NCBI GenBank assembly: GCA_963920575.1
Contig: OY986965.1
Coordinates: 24,602,988-24,666,987 of the forward strand
DNA from: Narthecium ossifragum
Taxonomy: Eukaryota; Streptophyta; Magnoliopsida; Dioscoreales; Nartheciaceae
DNA length: 64,000 nucleotides
Direction of reading: 5' to 3'
The notes below the pieces were generated by a model, which worked only from the letters and a program-made list of their open reading frames with translations, was not told the origin of the DNA and made no database searches. This document shows positions 12,466-25,539 of the stretch, piece by piece. Positions within the stretch are counted from its first letter, which is position 1; every line of letters begins with the position of its first letter. The translations under genes and the position numbers were made by a program.

Positions 12466-12912
12466 ATGGATAAGGCTTGGATTATTAAAGATAGGGCCAG
12501 TGATGTGTATTTAGATGGTGTGAAGACTTTTCTCAATTTTGCTTTTGAAAGGGCAGCGGATAGTAACGGTAGAATTCTTTGCCCTTGTATGAAATGCTTG
12601 AACTCATATTGGTTCATACGTGAAGATGTCGAAGATCACTTGATATGTGATGGTTTCTATGACCGTTACATCTTTTGGGTGCACCATGGGGAATCTACAC
12701 AAGCACCACCTTCATCATCTAGCCACGCAGAGCCTAGTCATTTAGATTTTGTCGCAGATATCGGCACGAGATTAATGTTGAATGAGCTTATTGGAATGCA
12801 CTCTGAAGAAATAGGAGATAGTACAAATAATTGCGAAAATGAAAATAGTGAGCAACCAATTGAGGATCACGGTTTAAGAGATGAAAGTTTCCATATTTTG
12901 TGGGGATTCTAG
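12466..12912 (+). CDS. CACTA transposase-associated domain ORF
   Basis: A 148-residue ORF beginning MDKAWI. It matches the N-terminal transposase-associated domain (Transpos_assoc, zinc-finger-like) that precedes the TNP2 transposase in plant CACTA elements. Visible signs are CPCMKC near residues 44-49, a W-x-H-H-G segment near 76-79 and a conserved DHLI region, followed by a Ser/Pro-rich and acidic tail. The reading frame stops after WGF and no TNP2 catalytic region follows, so the transposase is truncated or its other exons have been lost. This ORF identifies the surrounding 12.5 kb as CACTA. A possible small exon lies at about 14981-15059, between an AG and a GTACG donor. Confidence 0.75.
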   Translation: MDKAWIIKDRASDVYLDGVKTFLNFAFERAADSNGRILCPCMKCLNSYWFIREDVEDHLICDGFYDRYIFWVHHGESTQAPPSSSSHAEPSHLDFVADIGTRLMLNELIGMHSEEIGDSTNNCENENSEQPIEDHGLRDESFHILWGF

Positions 12913-15439
12913 TTCTGTTGGAGCCATAAAAAAATTAGGATACTTAGTATAAAATGTTTGTGACCATAAACTTGCGTAATACTGTTTTTTAGTTCCTGAA
13001 TTGCTTCATGTTCAATTGAGTTCCTACTGAAAATATATATGTTTTTGCAGCTTATTGAGCATTAAGTTGTGTTGTGTTTGAAATATATATGTGAACAGGA
13101 GTAGGATTATGATATTTTCCAAATGGAATGTGGACTTAGATCTGCAAGGTCTTGTGATCAGGTTTAGACATGGATGTGTTCTTTCTCACTGTAACAATTG
13201 TGACAATGTATAGTGGATGCCAAGTACAATGGTGTTCATACCATTATGATATTTTCGTAGTGTTTGGCTAGACATGGAAGAACTGGACTAGGATTATGAT
13301 AGTTTCTAATTTAAATGTGGACTTAGATCTGCAATATATCCTTGGTGAGGGTTAGAGATGAATGTGTTTTCTATAACTGTGACAATTGTGACAGTGTGCT
13401 TTAGTGAGAAGGTATAGTGGATGCCAAGTACAGTGGTGTTTGTAACATTATTTTAGTGCCATCCACAATAACTAGCAACAATGACTGGAGGGTATTGTGA
13501 TTAGCATAAATCAGGTCTCTATTCTTTTCTTTTTCTTAGAAGTGAGCCCAAAGGCTTAAGAACATGTTCATGTTTGTAACCCAAATTAGACATGGATGAA
13601 GGTCTTTGTCAATTGGTGATGAGTCCTACATGGAAGCTTGGCTTGAAATCAAATTAAGAAACTATGGAGCATGTAAGTTTACCTTAATATTTATGTTGTG
13701 CAAAAAGCTCCTATTCCTCAATAATGCCTTTTCATAGGCAAATATTTTGTCAGATGTGGATCTTTCACAGAAGCACCTAAGTGGTGGGATTTTGGTTGGA
13801 AATGTTTCCAATCTCTTGTTACTGCTGTATCTAATTATATAGTGTATCATTGAGCAAGTTGTATGCTACCTGAGATTTGTCTGATGGCTGAACAAGTCCT
13901 GCAGATTAATTAGTCATTCATAGGAAACTTGATTTCTTTCACTACCTTTAATAACTCTTAGAACTATTTTATCTCATTTTCTGGCTACTAGCTCCTCAGA
14001 TGACAACTGGCCAGTAGCATCCATGTTTCCAAGTGAACATTTCTTAGTTGATTAGATCTGACTTCCTCTTGCGCTTTAATTGTATTATAGAGGTGGTGTC
14101 ACCTTGTCGGTTTGAGTGATCTCTAGAAGGATAGAGAAAGATTGACATAAACTAATACCATTTTTAACTTCACCAATCATCCCAAAAAAAAATTAAGCTG
14201 ATATGAAGGGGTGATTTTGTAACTTTATAGATAGTCTAGCATCTATATAAATGCACAGGATATCACACTGCAATATTCTTTTTCAATTTAAGTTCGACAT
14301 GGTTGATGAGCATGTTCTGTTTCAGTTAGTTTAGGCTGACAATGCAAAATTCGGAAGATATTTCACATTGTTTTGCTTTTGATGGTAGAGTCTGAGATGA
14401 GCTTGTTATATCATTGTTATACTACTATTAGCAATTCATAGCAGTTGGACAATTTCAACTATGAAACTATGAAACTCTATCATTCATCAACGCACATAGC
14501 ATAAACTTGTTACAATACTATATGCTCGCTAAACTTGCATTACTGGATAACTGGTGGCATGGTGCAATCACAAGGTTACGTATAATTAATAAACATAAGC
14601 GCAATATATGTTGATGCTTTTTGTTCATCAAGTTATTGCTCCTGTTGAAGAACTCTGAAAAATGTAGAAAACCTCAAATTCCTTTCCATAACTGCTGAAA
14701 ATATTGTTGCTAAATTCTCACTGCACATGTAGGCACTATATTTTCATCTCAGAACAACATTCTGGAGGTTTATTTCATTGCTATACTATTGTTTGGTAAT
14801 AAAATGTTGTGAGCTAAAAATAGTCTAAGGCTATGATCTCAGGTAGGGATGCATTTTGACATGGTTGGTCTTTCAATATAAAAGATGGCACATTGACTTA
14901 GCGGTACTATGTGTCATGGATTCTTTCCTTAATCTTGTACGTAGTCAAAACTAATTGTTTGTATTAAATTTTCTGTATAGGTACATGATTCAGCTAGTTC
15001 AGAATTTAACTTACGCTCCTCAACATCGAGTCATGATCCTGCATCCATCAATGATGGTACGTACATTGTAACTTTTAGAGACTAAATCTTATTGTAATTA
15101 AATAGCTATTTTTTGGTGATAATTAGACAATTATTTTGGTTGAATATGGATAGTAAGTTGAGAAAAAATCGTCTTATTAGTGTTGTGATAAATTTGTCTT
15201 CCTTATGCACGTAGGTACCCCATAATTGTGAATATTAATGGAAGATGTATATGGCCGGGTCTACTTTGAAGGAATATTTTTGGATTTTTAAACCTTTCAG
15301 CTAAATAGTGTAATAGCTGGTACTGTTGGACGCAATATATGGATTTGTAATATTGTGGAAAATTAGATGCTTATTTTGTATCATTTTGGGTACTTGTAAA
15401 TACTATATTTAATGTATTCAGTTTATATCTTTACCAGCA

Positions 15440-15943
15440 GTTTTCTCCTCATAGTTGAATACTCTTAAAGACCATATACCCACATGTATTAGCACTCTAT
15501 ACCTGCAGTTAACTAACCGCTGGACTAGACCTCCAACACCAACGGTCGGATTATTGCTATACCAGCGGTTTGTTTGTCATATACAATTATTCATCAAGAC
15601 CATTTAGCCACATGTTTTAGCACTCTAAACCAGCGGTTAGTCACAACTGGCCTAGTCAGACAACACCAGCGGCTATTTTGTGGCTTGACCAGCGTTTTGT
15701 TGTGAGATTTGATCATGTATGAAGCCCCTATACTCGCGGCCTTACCCATCCTATACCAGCGGTTAGTCACCGCTGGCTTAGGCAGACAACACCAGCGGCT
15801 AGTTTTTGGCTTGTCCGGCGTTTTGTTGTGTCAGATTTGATCATGTATGAAGCCCTTATACCCGCGGCCTTACGCATCCTATACTAGCGGTTCATCACCG
15901 CTGGCCTAGCCAGACAACACCATCAGCTAATTTGCGGCTTGAC
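15440..15943. repeat. CACTA right subterminal repeat block, part 1
   Basis: Three to four degenerate units of about 120 bp containing ACCAGCGGTTAGTCACCGCTGG, with the shared phrase TTTGATCATGTATGAAGCCC. The block is interrupted at 15944 by an LTR-type insertion and continues at 17709-17975. Confidence 0.8.
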
Positions 15944-17708
15944 TGATACGACTTGAAAAGTGTCGTGGCTTAACAAGTCTAACCAAAATTACAAATTTAT
16001 AATCAAACTACTAACTAACTACTTTAGGGGTAGTGAGCAGTGAGTCCGAGTCGAATCCACAGGGAATGCGTAGGAAAATAATTAAACTACTAAACTCAAT
16101 CTAAGTATCCCTACCAATAAGTTGAGAAAAGATTTAGAATTAAAATTAAACTAATACTAAAGAATTAATAAATAAGAGAAAAGGTACCAGGGAATTCTTA
16201 ATCAATAACCAAGGTTCTACCAGGTCTACCTAAGATCAGGGCATGCAAACACGATGAATGGCTTCCTAAAAGTTGATAAGTGAATGGCTAGTTCTCCTTA
16301 TCACTCAACAAGTTCTGTTTAGGATTCCTTGTTGGCAAGAACAATTATCTAATTATCAGTGACCGAATGATTAGTTACGTTCACTGCTAATGAACCCTCT
16401 TATTAGGATGAATTCATCGCAAGGAGTAGTGTTGATATGGATTTAGGTGTGAGATCAAGATGGATTTACCATCTTGATGGCCAAATCTACAAAAGTAGGA
16501 TGCATGAAGGATTAGGGATGGAACGTAGTGGGACTAGCACTACTATAGTGGGACTAGCACTATACAACCCTTAATCACGAAGAAGATTTCATCCGAGATA
16601 CCATGGGACTAGCATGGTCCTCTTATTTGGATGAATCCAATCCAAGCCCTAGCATACACAAGCTCCGGAATCAAGTGCAAACAAGAACAATCCAAACATC
16701 CAGCAATAAATCGACACCAAGGTATAAAAGAAAATAGAAATCAATCCATATAAGCCAAACAATCATGTATACAAGCCCTAGATCTCATAAATCCATAATA
16801 GAAATCTTAGTTACATCATAAGAATCCCATGGTAAAAAGTTAGCTACTCATCTTTAGGGTTTGATCCATAAATGAAGGTTAATGAAGCTCTTTCGCCATG
16901 GATTTCCTCCCAAAGATCTATAAATAAAAGTTAAAAAGAAGAAAGAAATTGTTCTCCCTCTCCAAGAGAGAAGAAAGACCCTGAAAAACCCTAAAAGATG
17001 CCTATTTATAGCCTAGGTATCCACCTTAACTCGGATTAGATTTTGGCCCTTGATTTTGCTTGATAAATATCAAGGAAACGGTCATTTTCGAGTCCGATCG
17101 ATCGAACTATGAGCGTCCGATCGATCCGGTGCATAAAAATCATCAATTTCTCACTTTTCCCGAGTCCGATCGATCCGTCTCTGGGTGTCCGATCGATCGG
17201 ACTCAGTAGAAGTGATCGAGGGATCGATCGGGAGGTGAATATCTGAAAAAAATAGGTTCTGTGAGGTTCCTGCATAGTCCGATCGATCGGACTCTGGGTG
17301 TCCGATCGATCGGACTCTGGGTGTCCGATCGATCGGACCCTTCAGCGTATTTACTGCTTGCCATCCAGACTGCGCCATCGGTACTAAAATTGCCGTAACT
17401 TCCTCTAGGAAACTCGGAATCACGAACCGTAAAATTCTGCAGAAACTAGACTTCAAGAGCTTTCCAACCATATATGGCACATCATCTGGTTCTTCCTGAG
17501 AAGGTACAGGTTAATCTTCAAAGCCAATCCATCTTCATTCCTTTGCTCCCAGCATGTCTTTATTTGTTCGTTTTAGCACCAAACATGATCTAATCGTCAT
17601 TGAAGGCTCTTATACCTGAAATACATCATAGACTATTAAAATAGCATTGCTCGGAGACTAACGAGACCTAGTTAAAAGGGTGATTTGTGCACTTTTCAAG
17701 TCTTATCA
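15944..17708 (+). mobile_element. LTR-type insertion (solo LTR) within the CACTA subterminal repeat
   Basis: The insertion begins TGATACGACTTGAAAAGTG and ends CACTTTTCAAGTCTTATCA, an imperfect terminal inverted repeat of about 19 bp with TG...CA ends. It is flanked by the perfect 5-bp duplication TTGAC (15939-15943 and 17709-17713). Removing it and one TTGAC restores the repeat-unit phrase GGCTTGACCAGCGTTTT found in the neighbouring CACTA units, which confirms both borders. No gag or pol was seen. It carries five to six GTCCGATCGATCGGAC-like palindromes at 17090-17340. At 1765 bp it is a solo LTR or a non-autonomous element. Confidence 0.8.
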
Positions 17709-17975
17709 TTGACCAGCGTTTTTTTGTATCACATTTGATCATATATGAAGCCCCTATACCCACGGCTATAGCAGCGGTTAAGTTCCCGCGGGCATTGTAC
17801 GATCTATACCCGCGGCTAGTTTTAGTTACCAGCGGTCGACAAAACCGTTGGTGTAGCCTATGCCGGCACCGCCAAAACCAACGGGCACTGACCGCTGGTG
17901 TAGCCTATGCCAGCAGTCGGAATTGATCTATACCAGCGGTTACGACCGCCGGTTTAGGCTGTTTCTCTTGTAGTG

Positions 17976-19258
17976 GCGCGACAAGTGCACCATGCAAAAA
18001 CCATGCATTTTATCTTTTTATCTCTTCTCCAAACTCATCTTCTCCGATGAATAAGAAATAATAAGATATTATAATTTTCATATTCTAATACTTTTAGCTA
18101 ACAATATATAACTATTAAATAGTTAATTAATAATAAAATATGACTTTTTACTTTTCACAATTTATTCTCCAAACCCGTCTTCTCCAATGAATATCAAATA
18201 ATAATAATATTACGATTTCCAGATTTTAATATTTCAAAATAATTATTATTAGTATAATATAGTTATTTAATAATAAAATGTGACTTTTCCTCTTTTTAAA
18301 TATATTCTCTCAATTTATTTATCCTTTTATATTTTCTTCAATGAATAAGAAATAAAAATTTTAAAAAAGAATAAATGTAAGAATATTTAAGTGGTATGAA
18401 GAATAATTTAGAGTATATGATATGGAGTGTTCTTGGATGAAGAATTTATAAAATTAAAAAGTGACTCTTCTTACTGTAATTTAAATAATATGTAAAGAAA
18501 AACTGATGCGGATGCTCCCAGAATCACCCGAAGTGAAAACGGTATTTCTACAAAGCCTACCTTTTTTTTTTTTTTTCTTGTGTTTACTTCTACTAGCTGG
18601 ATGAGATCAAACGCCGAGCAGATAAGTCTGTTGTAGATAGTTCTATTATGCCATTTGGAGCACTTAAATACAACTGTTCTTCCCCAATCAAATAGTAGTC
18701 GGTTCATTGACCCTGGGGCTTATGAAATCTAAAATTTACCATGGAATCGATAGAGATCAAGAAGCGGATGGTGGGAAGCATATGCCAGCTTAATAACTCT
18801 AGAAAGAGAAGACCGAAGATGCACAAGTCATGTCCAACTTTATAAGCTAAATGTCAATTCTTTGCTTGCATAGCTCTGCATTCATGACAGTGATTTCTTA
18901 ATTGAAGAATATTGTAAACTGATCTGAGAAACCAACATGAAGAATTGGGAAAAGACTATTGCATTTCGATGACGAATACTGTTAGGTGAACAATTTACAA
19001 CCATATGAACAATTAAATCACGGGAATAATCATTATAGTGTGGAACTGGAATTGCAAGAAATGGCAGTAGATTTCCTGCTGGACTGCAACCATGAGATCA
19101 TCACATTCTTATATTCAACTGCTGCTCTAAGTAATCTTTCCTTCAAACGTTTATTGCAAAATTTGTATCCGGATGTGGACCGAAGATTTCAATCTCCATA
19201 GGTAGAAAAGAGAATGAAACCTGCTGAAGAAAGTCATAAGACCAGATGATGCAGTAAT
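17976..19258. other. AT-rich intergenic DNA between CACTA element and F-box gene
   Basis: No gene recognised. A degenerate direct duplication of about 130 bp at 18025-18290 contains the phrase CTCCAAACTCATCTTCTCC/CTCCAAACCCGTCTTCTCC followed by AAT-rich DNA. The short reading frames at 18471-18707 and 18986-19201 show no recognisable similarity. The second overlaps what is probably the 3' UTR of the F-box gene. Confidence 0.5.
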
Positions 19259-21825
19259 CTAATCCAAGAACTCAGTTGGCCATAGTCGCCTCCATGTAGA
19301 GATTTCGTCTTTGCAATGAAGCTTCCTGATTCCTCCATAGAAGCCATCAGTCTCATTCCCTTCTTCCGTGTGTGCCTTTCGATTTATCACTGTCTGCCTC
19401 CATCTTGAGCCGGGTGTGTACTGATTGAACTCCAAAATGACAGTATCTGCCAGAATTTATACAATGCAAACTTGTGAGTTCTAAAGTGATGCAAATACGA
19501 GCTTAACAAACACAAGATAATGAAATGAGCACTCAAGCAATGAAACACAAGGAGAGGCTAGCTTGTGAAAGTAAAAGGTCCAATTAATTGAATGAGTTGA
19601 AAATCTCGATTCACTCTTTGGTTGATAAGAGTACCTAATGCTGCGATTATATTGTAGCTAGTTCAGATCTGAGTATATCAGATGTCATGATGGAACCAAA
19701 ATTTGAGCTGCTGTCTTACGTGATATACATATAAATCAAGAAACTGAATCAGAATCTACTTGAGCGATGCAGCTCCATGAATGTTTGATACTCAGAAGGT
19801 TAACTGGTCGAACATTTCTTTACCCTGTAGTTCTATAAATGGATACCTCATCTTGCAGAAGACCTGCAAGAATAATAGCATTGCCTTGTATGATTTTTGT
19901 ACCATGAAAATGATTTGCAAATCATAGTTCACATCTGTTTCTTGGGCTCCAAATTGCTTATGGCTATCAAAAATCTTTGGCCAGAGAAATGCTATTAAAC
20001 AGTGAGATTCAAAATCAATAAACAGCTTAAGAATAATAGTAGGCAATCACAATCCCAACTACCACATGTTCATGATAGAGATCACACAGTATCATATAAG
20101 ATTGAATCATTGAACTCATATGGGCAGAGAAATTTTTAGAGAAAGACTTAGCATCTAACCACTGTCAAGGCAACGGCAATGCTGCTCATTTCTATCACAT
20201 GATTCCTGGTGACCTACGACACCATACCACCATCCTGCCAAACAGGGATAGATTCAAAATTAGCAAACAATGGTATATGTCACTCCTTTTTGGTGAAAGA
20301 AAGAGAACATGTCACAATTCAGCAATGCCAATGAGAACTTTTTCTTCTGTCAAATGCGTAATATCTTGTAGAGACACAATGGAAACCGAAAACAAAGATC
20401 TTAGAATTGCATTAATTAAACATGTACCATATGGGAACTCTTTGTTCCTTCTCCACTGAATCTCTATGTGATCACCTGGCTGCAACTCATTCATACAGTC
20501 AGAGGCATGAAGTTGAACTGCAGGAGTATCAACTGGTCGTGCTCGTAATCTCTCCCAACAAACTCCTTCCTCTATATTCATGATCCTTCGCCCGTGCGGT
20601 GGGTACCTATTCTACCAGAAATTACTGGAAGTTGAGTAGAAGTATTCAGATATCTCAAGCATTAGGGGACAACATTGTGTATACTGTAGGAACTTAATGT
20701 CATGATTTCGCCTATTCCGACAAACACACTATGCTCAACTGAGAAGAAGGGGAAAATATGTTCATTGTTTCAGAAAGCAACTCCCCTACCTTGCATGGAA
20801 CGTGTCTGTGCGACGATCATAGCTTAGTTCAGCATCATAACATGACAGCATGAAGCCTACATGCCCATTCTGCAGATAACCAACAAAAAGGTAATCAATT
20901 TGTAAGCAAAGATCAGATCAAGTAACACTCTTAAATACCTTCAAAAATCAAAGGCGTAGCAAAATAAAAGTTATATTTTGATTGAAAAAAAGACAGAATT
21001 GTCTTTAGAGTAAGTACTCAAAAAGAGGTCAAAAACTACAGCAGAATTCGCCCTTTTAAACTCAATAATGTTCAATATAACACACAGATATGGGGCGAAA
21101 TTATGAACCAATAAACTTAGAATTTGGAAACAAATGATTCTTTAACCTAAATTGATGATTACCTCTCTATTGTAGACCTGAGCGCGGAACCAAAACTTTC
21201 CACTCTCAAGAGCGAGATACCAAGACATGATGGAAGCATCCGAAGCGCCAGGCAGAGGAGTACATGGCACCCTCTCCTTGCCATCTTCTTCAACCTTAGA
21301 TTTCTTCAGCCATGAGAAAGGCCAAGCACAAAAGAGAGACTCAAACCATCCATTCAGCTTTCCATTGCCCGCGGCGATGCTCACAGCCACCCTCCTCGAA
21401 GCCGTGTACATCTGCCAATCTCTATGCGCAGTTTGGCCTAACACCCTGCTCCATTTCTCCCTCATGTGCCTCTCCCATAGGTGATCACTCCTACACCTGT
21501 CTCTCAGAGAGCCACAAACTCCGGCCATGTTGAACAGCCCGGCCGGCGAGAGCTTCCCCAGAATACATTCCAAGGTCAGTTCCGGCAAGTCCAGTAAACC
21601 CATCTCCTCCATTTCCTCAACATTCTCATCTCTCGCAACAACTTCCTTTCTTGCAGCCATTGAGAAGGATTTAAGCTTGCAACTCCTCAACCAATGAATC
21701 AAGGAGTAAAAAAACTCTTGCCCAATCAAGAACAGCACTATTCTCAGCTCATTCACCCAAGTAGGAAGAGGCTTGGAGAGGAGTAGGAGAAGGAAGGAGA
21801 GGAAAGATATACTAAAGAAAAGCAT
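19259..21825 (-). CDS. F-box protein (At2g26850/At2g32560-like), five exons, 394 residues
   Basis: Exons on the minus strand are 21825-21163, 20869-20790, 20606-20428, 20234-20160 and 19446-19259, all with GT-AG borders and consistent phase. They join into 395 codons including TAG. Residues 1-45 are strongly hydrophobic ([12 protein letters not shown]), as in plant F-box proteins with a putative N-terminal membrane anchor. The F-box is at about 77-122 ([13 protein letters not shown]...WERHM) and should bind SKP1 in an SCF ubiquitin ligase. The rest holds conserved blocks including GWWYGVVGH and [11 protein letters not shown], which I recall from that family. The start is the ATG at 21825. An in-frame GTG one codon upstream is not a plausible plant start. 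A CAG acceptor near 21863 suggests an intron in the 5' UTR. The substrate is unknown. Confidence 0.9.
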
Positions 21826-22500
21826 CACAGAGAGAGAGAGCCAAAAGAGTAGCAGTGGCCAACCTGCTGAAAAAAGCGAAGACAGGAGTTAAAATATTGA
21901 ACGAATAAATCTTTGTACAAAGCAGCAAAGACCACTAAGATCTGAACAACAAACCCTTCTTCGATTCAAGAACTAGAAACAGAGTAATCTATCTCTGCAA
22001 GGGATTGGATAAGACAACTGTCACGTACCCAAGAAGACACCAAGCCCAAGAACTATAAAATGGGTGTCGTTTGGAAAGGATATGGATGGAACCCAGATGA
22101 GGATCTGGGCAATAAAATGCCCATGCCATGGGGAATCATAGGGAGGGGAGAAAGAAATGGTTCATGGGGAACTAGGAATTGATGGGGGGAGAGCTAGCTA
22201 GAGGGATGTGGGTAGTTGAGAAATGGGGTGGATTAGGTGTACCAGTACTGTACAGCGAGGACTGTCAGAAGAACACAACACAAGCCCAGGTTTTTGAAAG
22301 GAAAAAAAGGAGAAGAACGTGCATATAGAGATAGATAGATAGATACAAATTAGAGATGTAGAAGATGAAGCAATGGAGGAATTGACTAGAGAAATTAAGA
22401 AGAGGTTGGAAGGTTCAGAAATCAGAAGGCCACCAGCTGGAACAAACTCCTGCCTACAAACCCTTCTAACATCCAACCACCAAACTCAAAACTCAAACCA
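21826..22500 (-). promoter_or_regulatory. 5' UTR and promoter region of the F-box gene
   Basis: Just upstream of the ATG is a short GA run (21829-21840) and a probable 5'-UTR intron acceptor near 21863. A (GATA)n-like microsatellite lies at 22329-22344. No other gene was seen here. Confidence 0.4.
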
Positions 22501-23565
22501 TTGAAGCTTGATGTGATTGCGCAGTTTGGAGTATTTATTAGAGCCAACCTCTTTCCAGGTGGCTCTAATAAATGTGTACTAATTCATCTGAGTTGCCAAC
22601 TTATGAGAATTCTAGCAGTATTATCAAATTGCAGCACATCACAATCCTCATGTAGCCTAATTTTGACTTAACATCCTTTAATAAGGCCATTTTGTCAACA
22701 TGAGTGATCTTTAATTGCTATCTTGCATGTATTAGAATATGAACACCATCTTATGTTGATTTTTGCCGAAATAATTCTTAATGTGCATCCTTTTTTACTT
22801 CAGACAAGTTTGTGGATTGGTCAAAGTGTTTAAGCAGCCTTTGTGAGTTCAGATAAGTGCAAATGTTTGGTAGAGTTTAGGTAAAGCAAACACAACACCA
22901 ATTTGTGTCTCATTTCTGAAGTAAAAAAGATGCCTCTCATGGAACAACTTAGATCCTCAAAGATCCTGGGAACACTTTAGATGCTACTTTAGACACATGC
23001 ATCCACTTAACTAGATCACCAATCCTAATGCTCACATGATTGATTGTTGAGACGTGTTGCAAAAGTAGTGATTAGTGACCAAAACCTATACATCTAGTGA
23101 AAGCTACACTTTAAGCATATACTATGGACTATGCCTTTGTTGAAAATTCTCTGGCAAAATTCTTTAGCAATTGTGTCTGCTAAGGTGTCCTGGTCCTTTG
23201 TTTGAAGACACTCAAGACAGTGTGTGGCCCTTCCCGGCCTTATACTTGCCTTTATAGCCCAGCCAGGAACCGAACAGGATTGTTGGCCGGGAATCAAGTT
23301 GGCTACTGTGATCATAATTGGAGGCACCATTGCGAGTGCTACCTCCGGACCCTTCTAGAAGAGGAGTAGATCCTGTGGTTCTTGTAAGTAAGATTCCACC
23401 ATGCTCCCTCACATATGAAACACTTACATCAAATGCATGCATTTGAAACATATGTGTTTTGTAAGTTTATGATGCCATATCTATATAAATATAAATCGCA
23501 TTCGACCAGTGAAATAGCATTCGACCGGTGAAATAAGGTGCAAGTGAAGTGAGAGGAATCTTTGG
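22501..23565. other. Intergenic DNA between F-box gene and long-TIR element
   Basis: I see no gene. The short reading frames at 23094-23451 are not recognisable. A tandem pair GCATTCGACC(A/G)GTGAAATA lies at about 23499-23537. Confidence 0.5.
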
Positions 23566-24145
23566 GATTTATTGCCTAAAAGGACCCTAGTGATCTCTAT
23601 TAGCGAATCGAGACCCCATCCAACTTTTTTTTGCAGATTTAGACCTCAAAATCACTTAATTCCAAAATTACCCTTTCAATTCACCCCGGTAAATGGCCAT
23701 GGATGGCCATGCCACATGGCGTGGCATGGCCATCCGATCACCATCCCAACTATCCCCTTTGAAGTGACGACATCATCATTACATAGCCACTTGGCGTGTT
23801 TTCATTGATCCACGTAAGATTTAAATATATAAAAAAAGAAAACATCACATCCAAGGTGAGAGGAGAGGCAGTCACTCACCTCCTCCTCCTCCTCCCGCTG
23901 GTGTTTAGAATTGGATAAAAGAAATGATTTTTTTTGTTTTTTTTTTAATTTCAACTAGCCCTTCACTTTGAATAGCGCTAAGGTGATCTTGCTCAATAAG
24001 AGAAGCCATCCAAGGCAAACTCCGGCCCCACCTCCTGCTTGATCTGCCATCAATTGCTACTGTTCCATTGCTTGCAAAGTAAATATTTCTTTTATTATAT
24101 ATGGATTTTCATATTATTATGTCTTCTTTATTCTCAGACTCAATT

Positions 24146-24427
24146 GCTTCTATGATAGGTATCGACGTGGACCGATGAGAACACCGGTGATGATAATGAT
24201 GATGGGATCAATGGCTCCAACCAATCCCAGCCTTACATCTCGTCACTGGCCTCCGATCTCGGGGTGCATGTCTCACAGGAGAGCTCGATCCCTCCTCATA
24301 TCTGTCATCACCCCGGCCGTTGGATTCCGGCGAGCTGCGCTGGATTGAAAGAGCCCTCAGGCCAAGGACCAGGATCGCTCGTCGGAAAGGATTCCCACGC
24401 CGAGCTCCCATCTTCTGATCAGAAAAT
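24146..24427 (+). other. Exon-like reading frame inside the long-TIR element
   Basis: A GC-richer island can be read as an acidic then Ser/Gly-rich peptide (TDENTGDDNDDG... QSQPYISSLASDLG). It stands out from the AT-rich DNA around it. I do not recognise it. Being inside a Mutator-like element, it may be a captured host gene fragment. Confidence 0.3.
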
Positions 24428-24749
24428 ATTCTAAAAGTGAATATTTATTATTGTTTTGCATCAGTATTAAGATTGAAAACCTTGATGAATAAGCAAGTAA
24501 TTTAATAAATGCTAGCTTACCATTGCTAGATTCCTTATTATTATTATTATTGGAGGTTAATTTTACGTGATGTGATGCTCATGGCGGTCAAGGAAATGAC
24601 CGAACGGTGCCTGGAGGATGATTTTAAGGTGCAAATCTGCCGCGTACTTTTGTGCGGCCTCCTAGATCTTTGTCGCAAAACAGTTGGCTACAAACGGGGT
24701 TCTCCCGGGTTCGCTGCTCGATTCATCTATAGGATTGTATACACGCGTC

Positions 24750-25215
24750 AAATAAAATAATACATGTACATAATGACACATATTAACGGGTATAAGCAAT
24801 GATACGATGTTAACAACGAGCAAAAAAGGTGCGCAACACAGCAGGTAAAACAATGCATGAAACAAAATAACATGACTTAATATCATCTGCTATAAAAATA
24901 TACCCGATGTTAACAACGAGCATAAAACAGTACGCAGTAGGGCAGGTAGATAAATAACGGGCACAAAATACCAGCACATATCATCAGGTATAACCATATA
25001 CCCGATTATAACAACGAGTATAAAAGGTATGTCATATAGCATGGAGAAAATTAGCGACCACAAAATACGAGTTAATACCATTGGGTATAAAAAGATACCC
25101 GATGTTAACACCGAGCATAAAAGGTCCGCAAAACAGCAGGTAGAAAAATGGCGATCACAAAATAACAGGAGTTAATATCATCGGGTATAAAAATATGCGT
25201 GATTTTAAGATAATC
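24750..25215. repeat. Tandem repeat, about 4.5 copies of a 97-100 bp unit
   Basis: The phrase GAT(G)TTAACAACGAGCATAAAA recurs at 24806, 24906, 25004 and 25101. Each copy is followed by a CAGCAGGTA-like and CACAAAATA-like segment and a GGGTATAAAAATATACCC-like palindromic joint. Confidence 0.85.
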
Positions 25216-25539
25216 GATGGTGAAAGTGTGATCAATGACTAAAAAAAAAGACAGAATAAGGGTTAGAGTAAGGTAAACAATGGGAATGATCCATAGAAGG
25301 AAATAAATGGAGATTTCTCGTTGCAATAAGGGTTTGTAGGTGTTCTTCTACACACTAGGGTAGAATAAAGCTACCTACCATTGGGTTTGGGTTGAAGACT
25401 TTGAATTTTCTCGGCCGCTATTACAATGGCTGTTTCCATGGCTTTGGCAAACGCATTCGAGAGTACTCCCTCCATTTCTTAGGCGATTGGGTGGACTCCA
25501 ACTTCGGGTCGTAAGGTATGGCGACCGTCGGAGAAGACT

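Larger units (their letters stand above)
5449..17975 (+). mobile_element. CACTA (En/Spm-type) DNA transposon, decayed, about 12.5 kb with nested insertions
   Basis: The right end reads TTGTAGTG, so its complement begins CACTACAAGAGAAACAGCCT. The left end is CGCTACAACAAAAAAAGCCT, a matching terminus with A2 changed to G. The flanking trinucleotides are ACG on the left and GCG on the right, compatible with a decayed 3-bp target duplication. Both ends carry the dense subterminal repeats typical of CACTA elements, built on ACCAGCGGTT and its complement, at about 5470-5830 and at 15440-15943 plus 17709-17975. Inside is one transposase-associated ORF at 12466-12912. No TNPD or TNPA transposase core was recognised, so the copy is presumably non-autonomous. 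Two LTR-type elements sit inside it. Confidence 0.85.

Noticed and set aside
20312..20581. Separate 89-residue gene on the minus strand
   Set aside because: It is exon 3 of the F-box gene read through its donor site.
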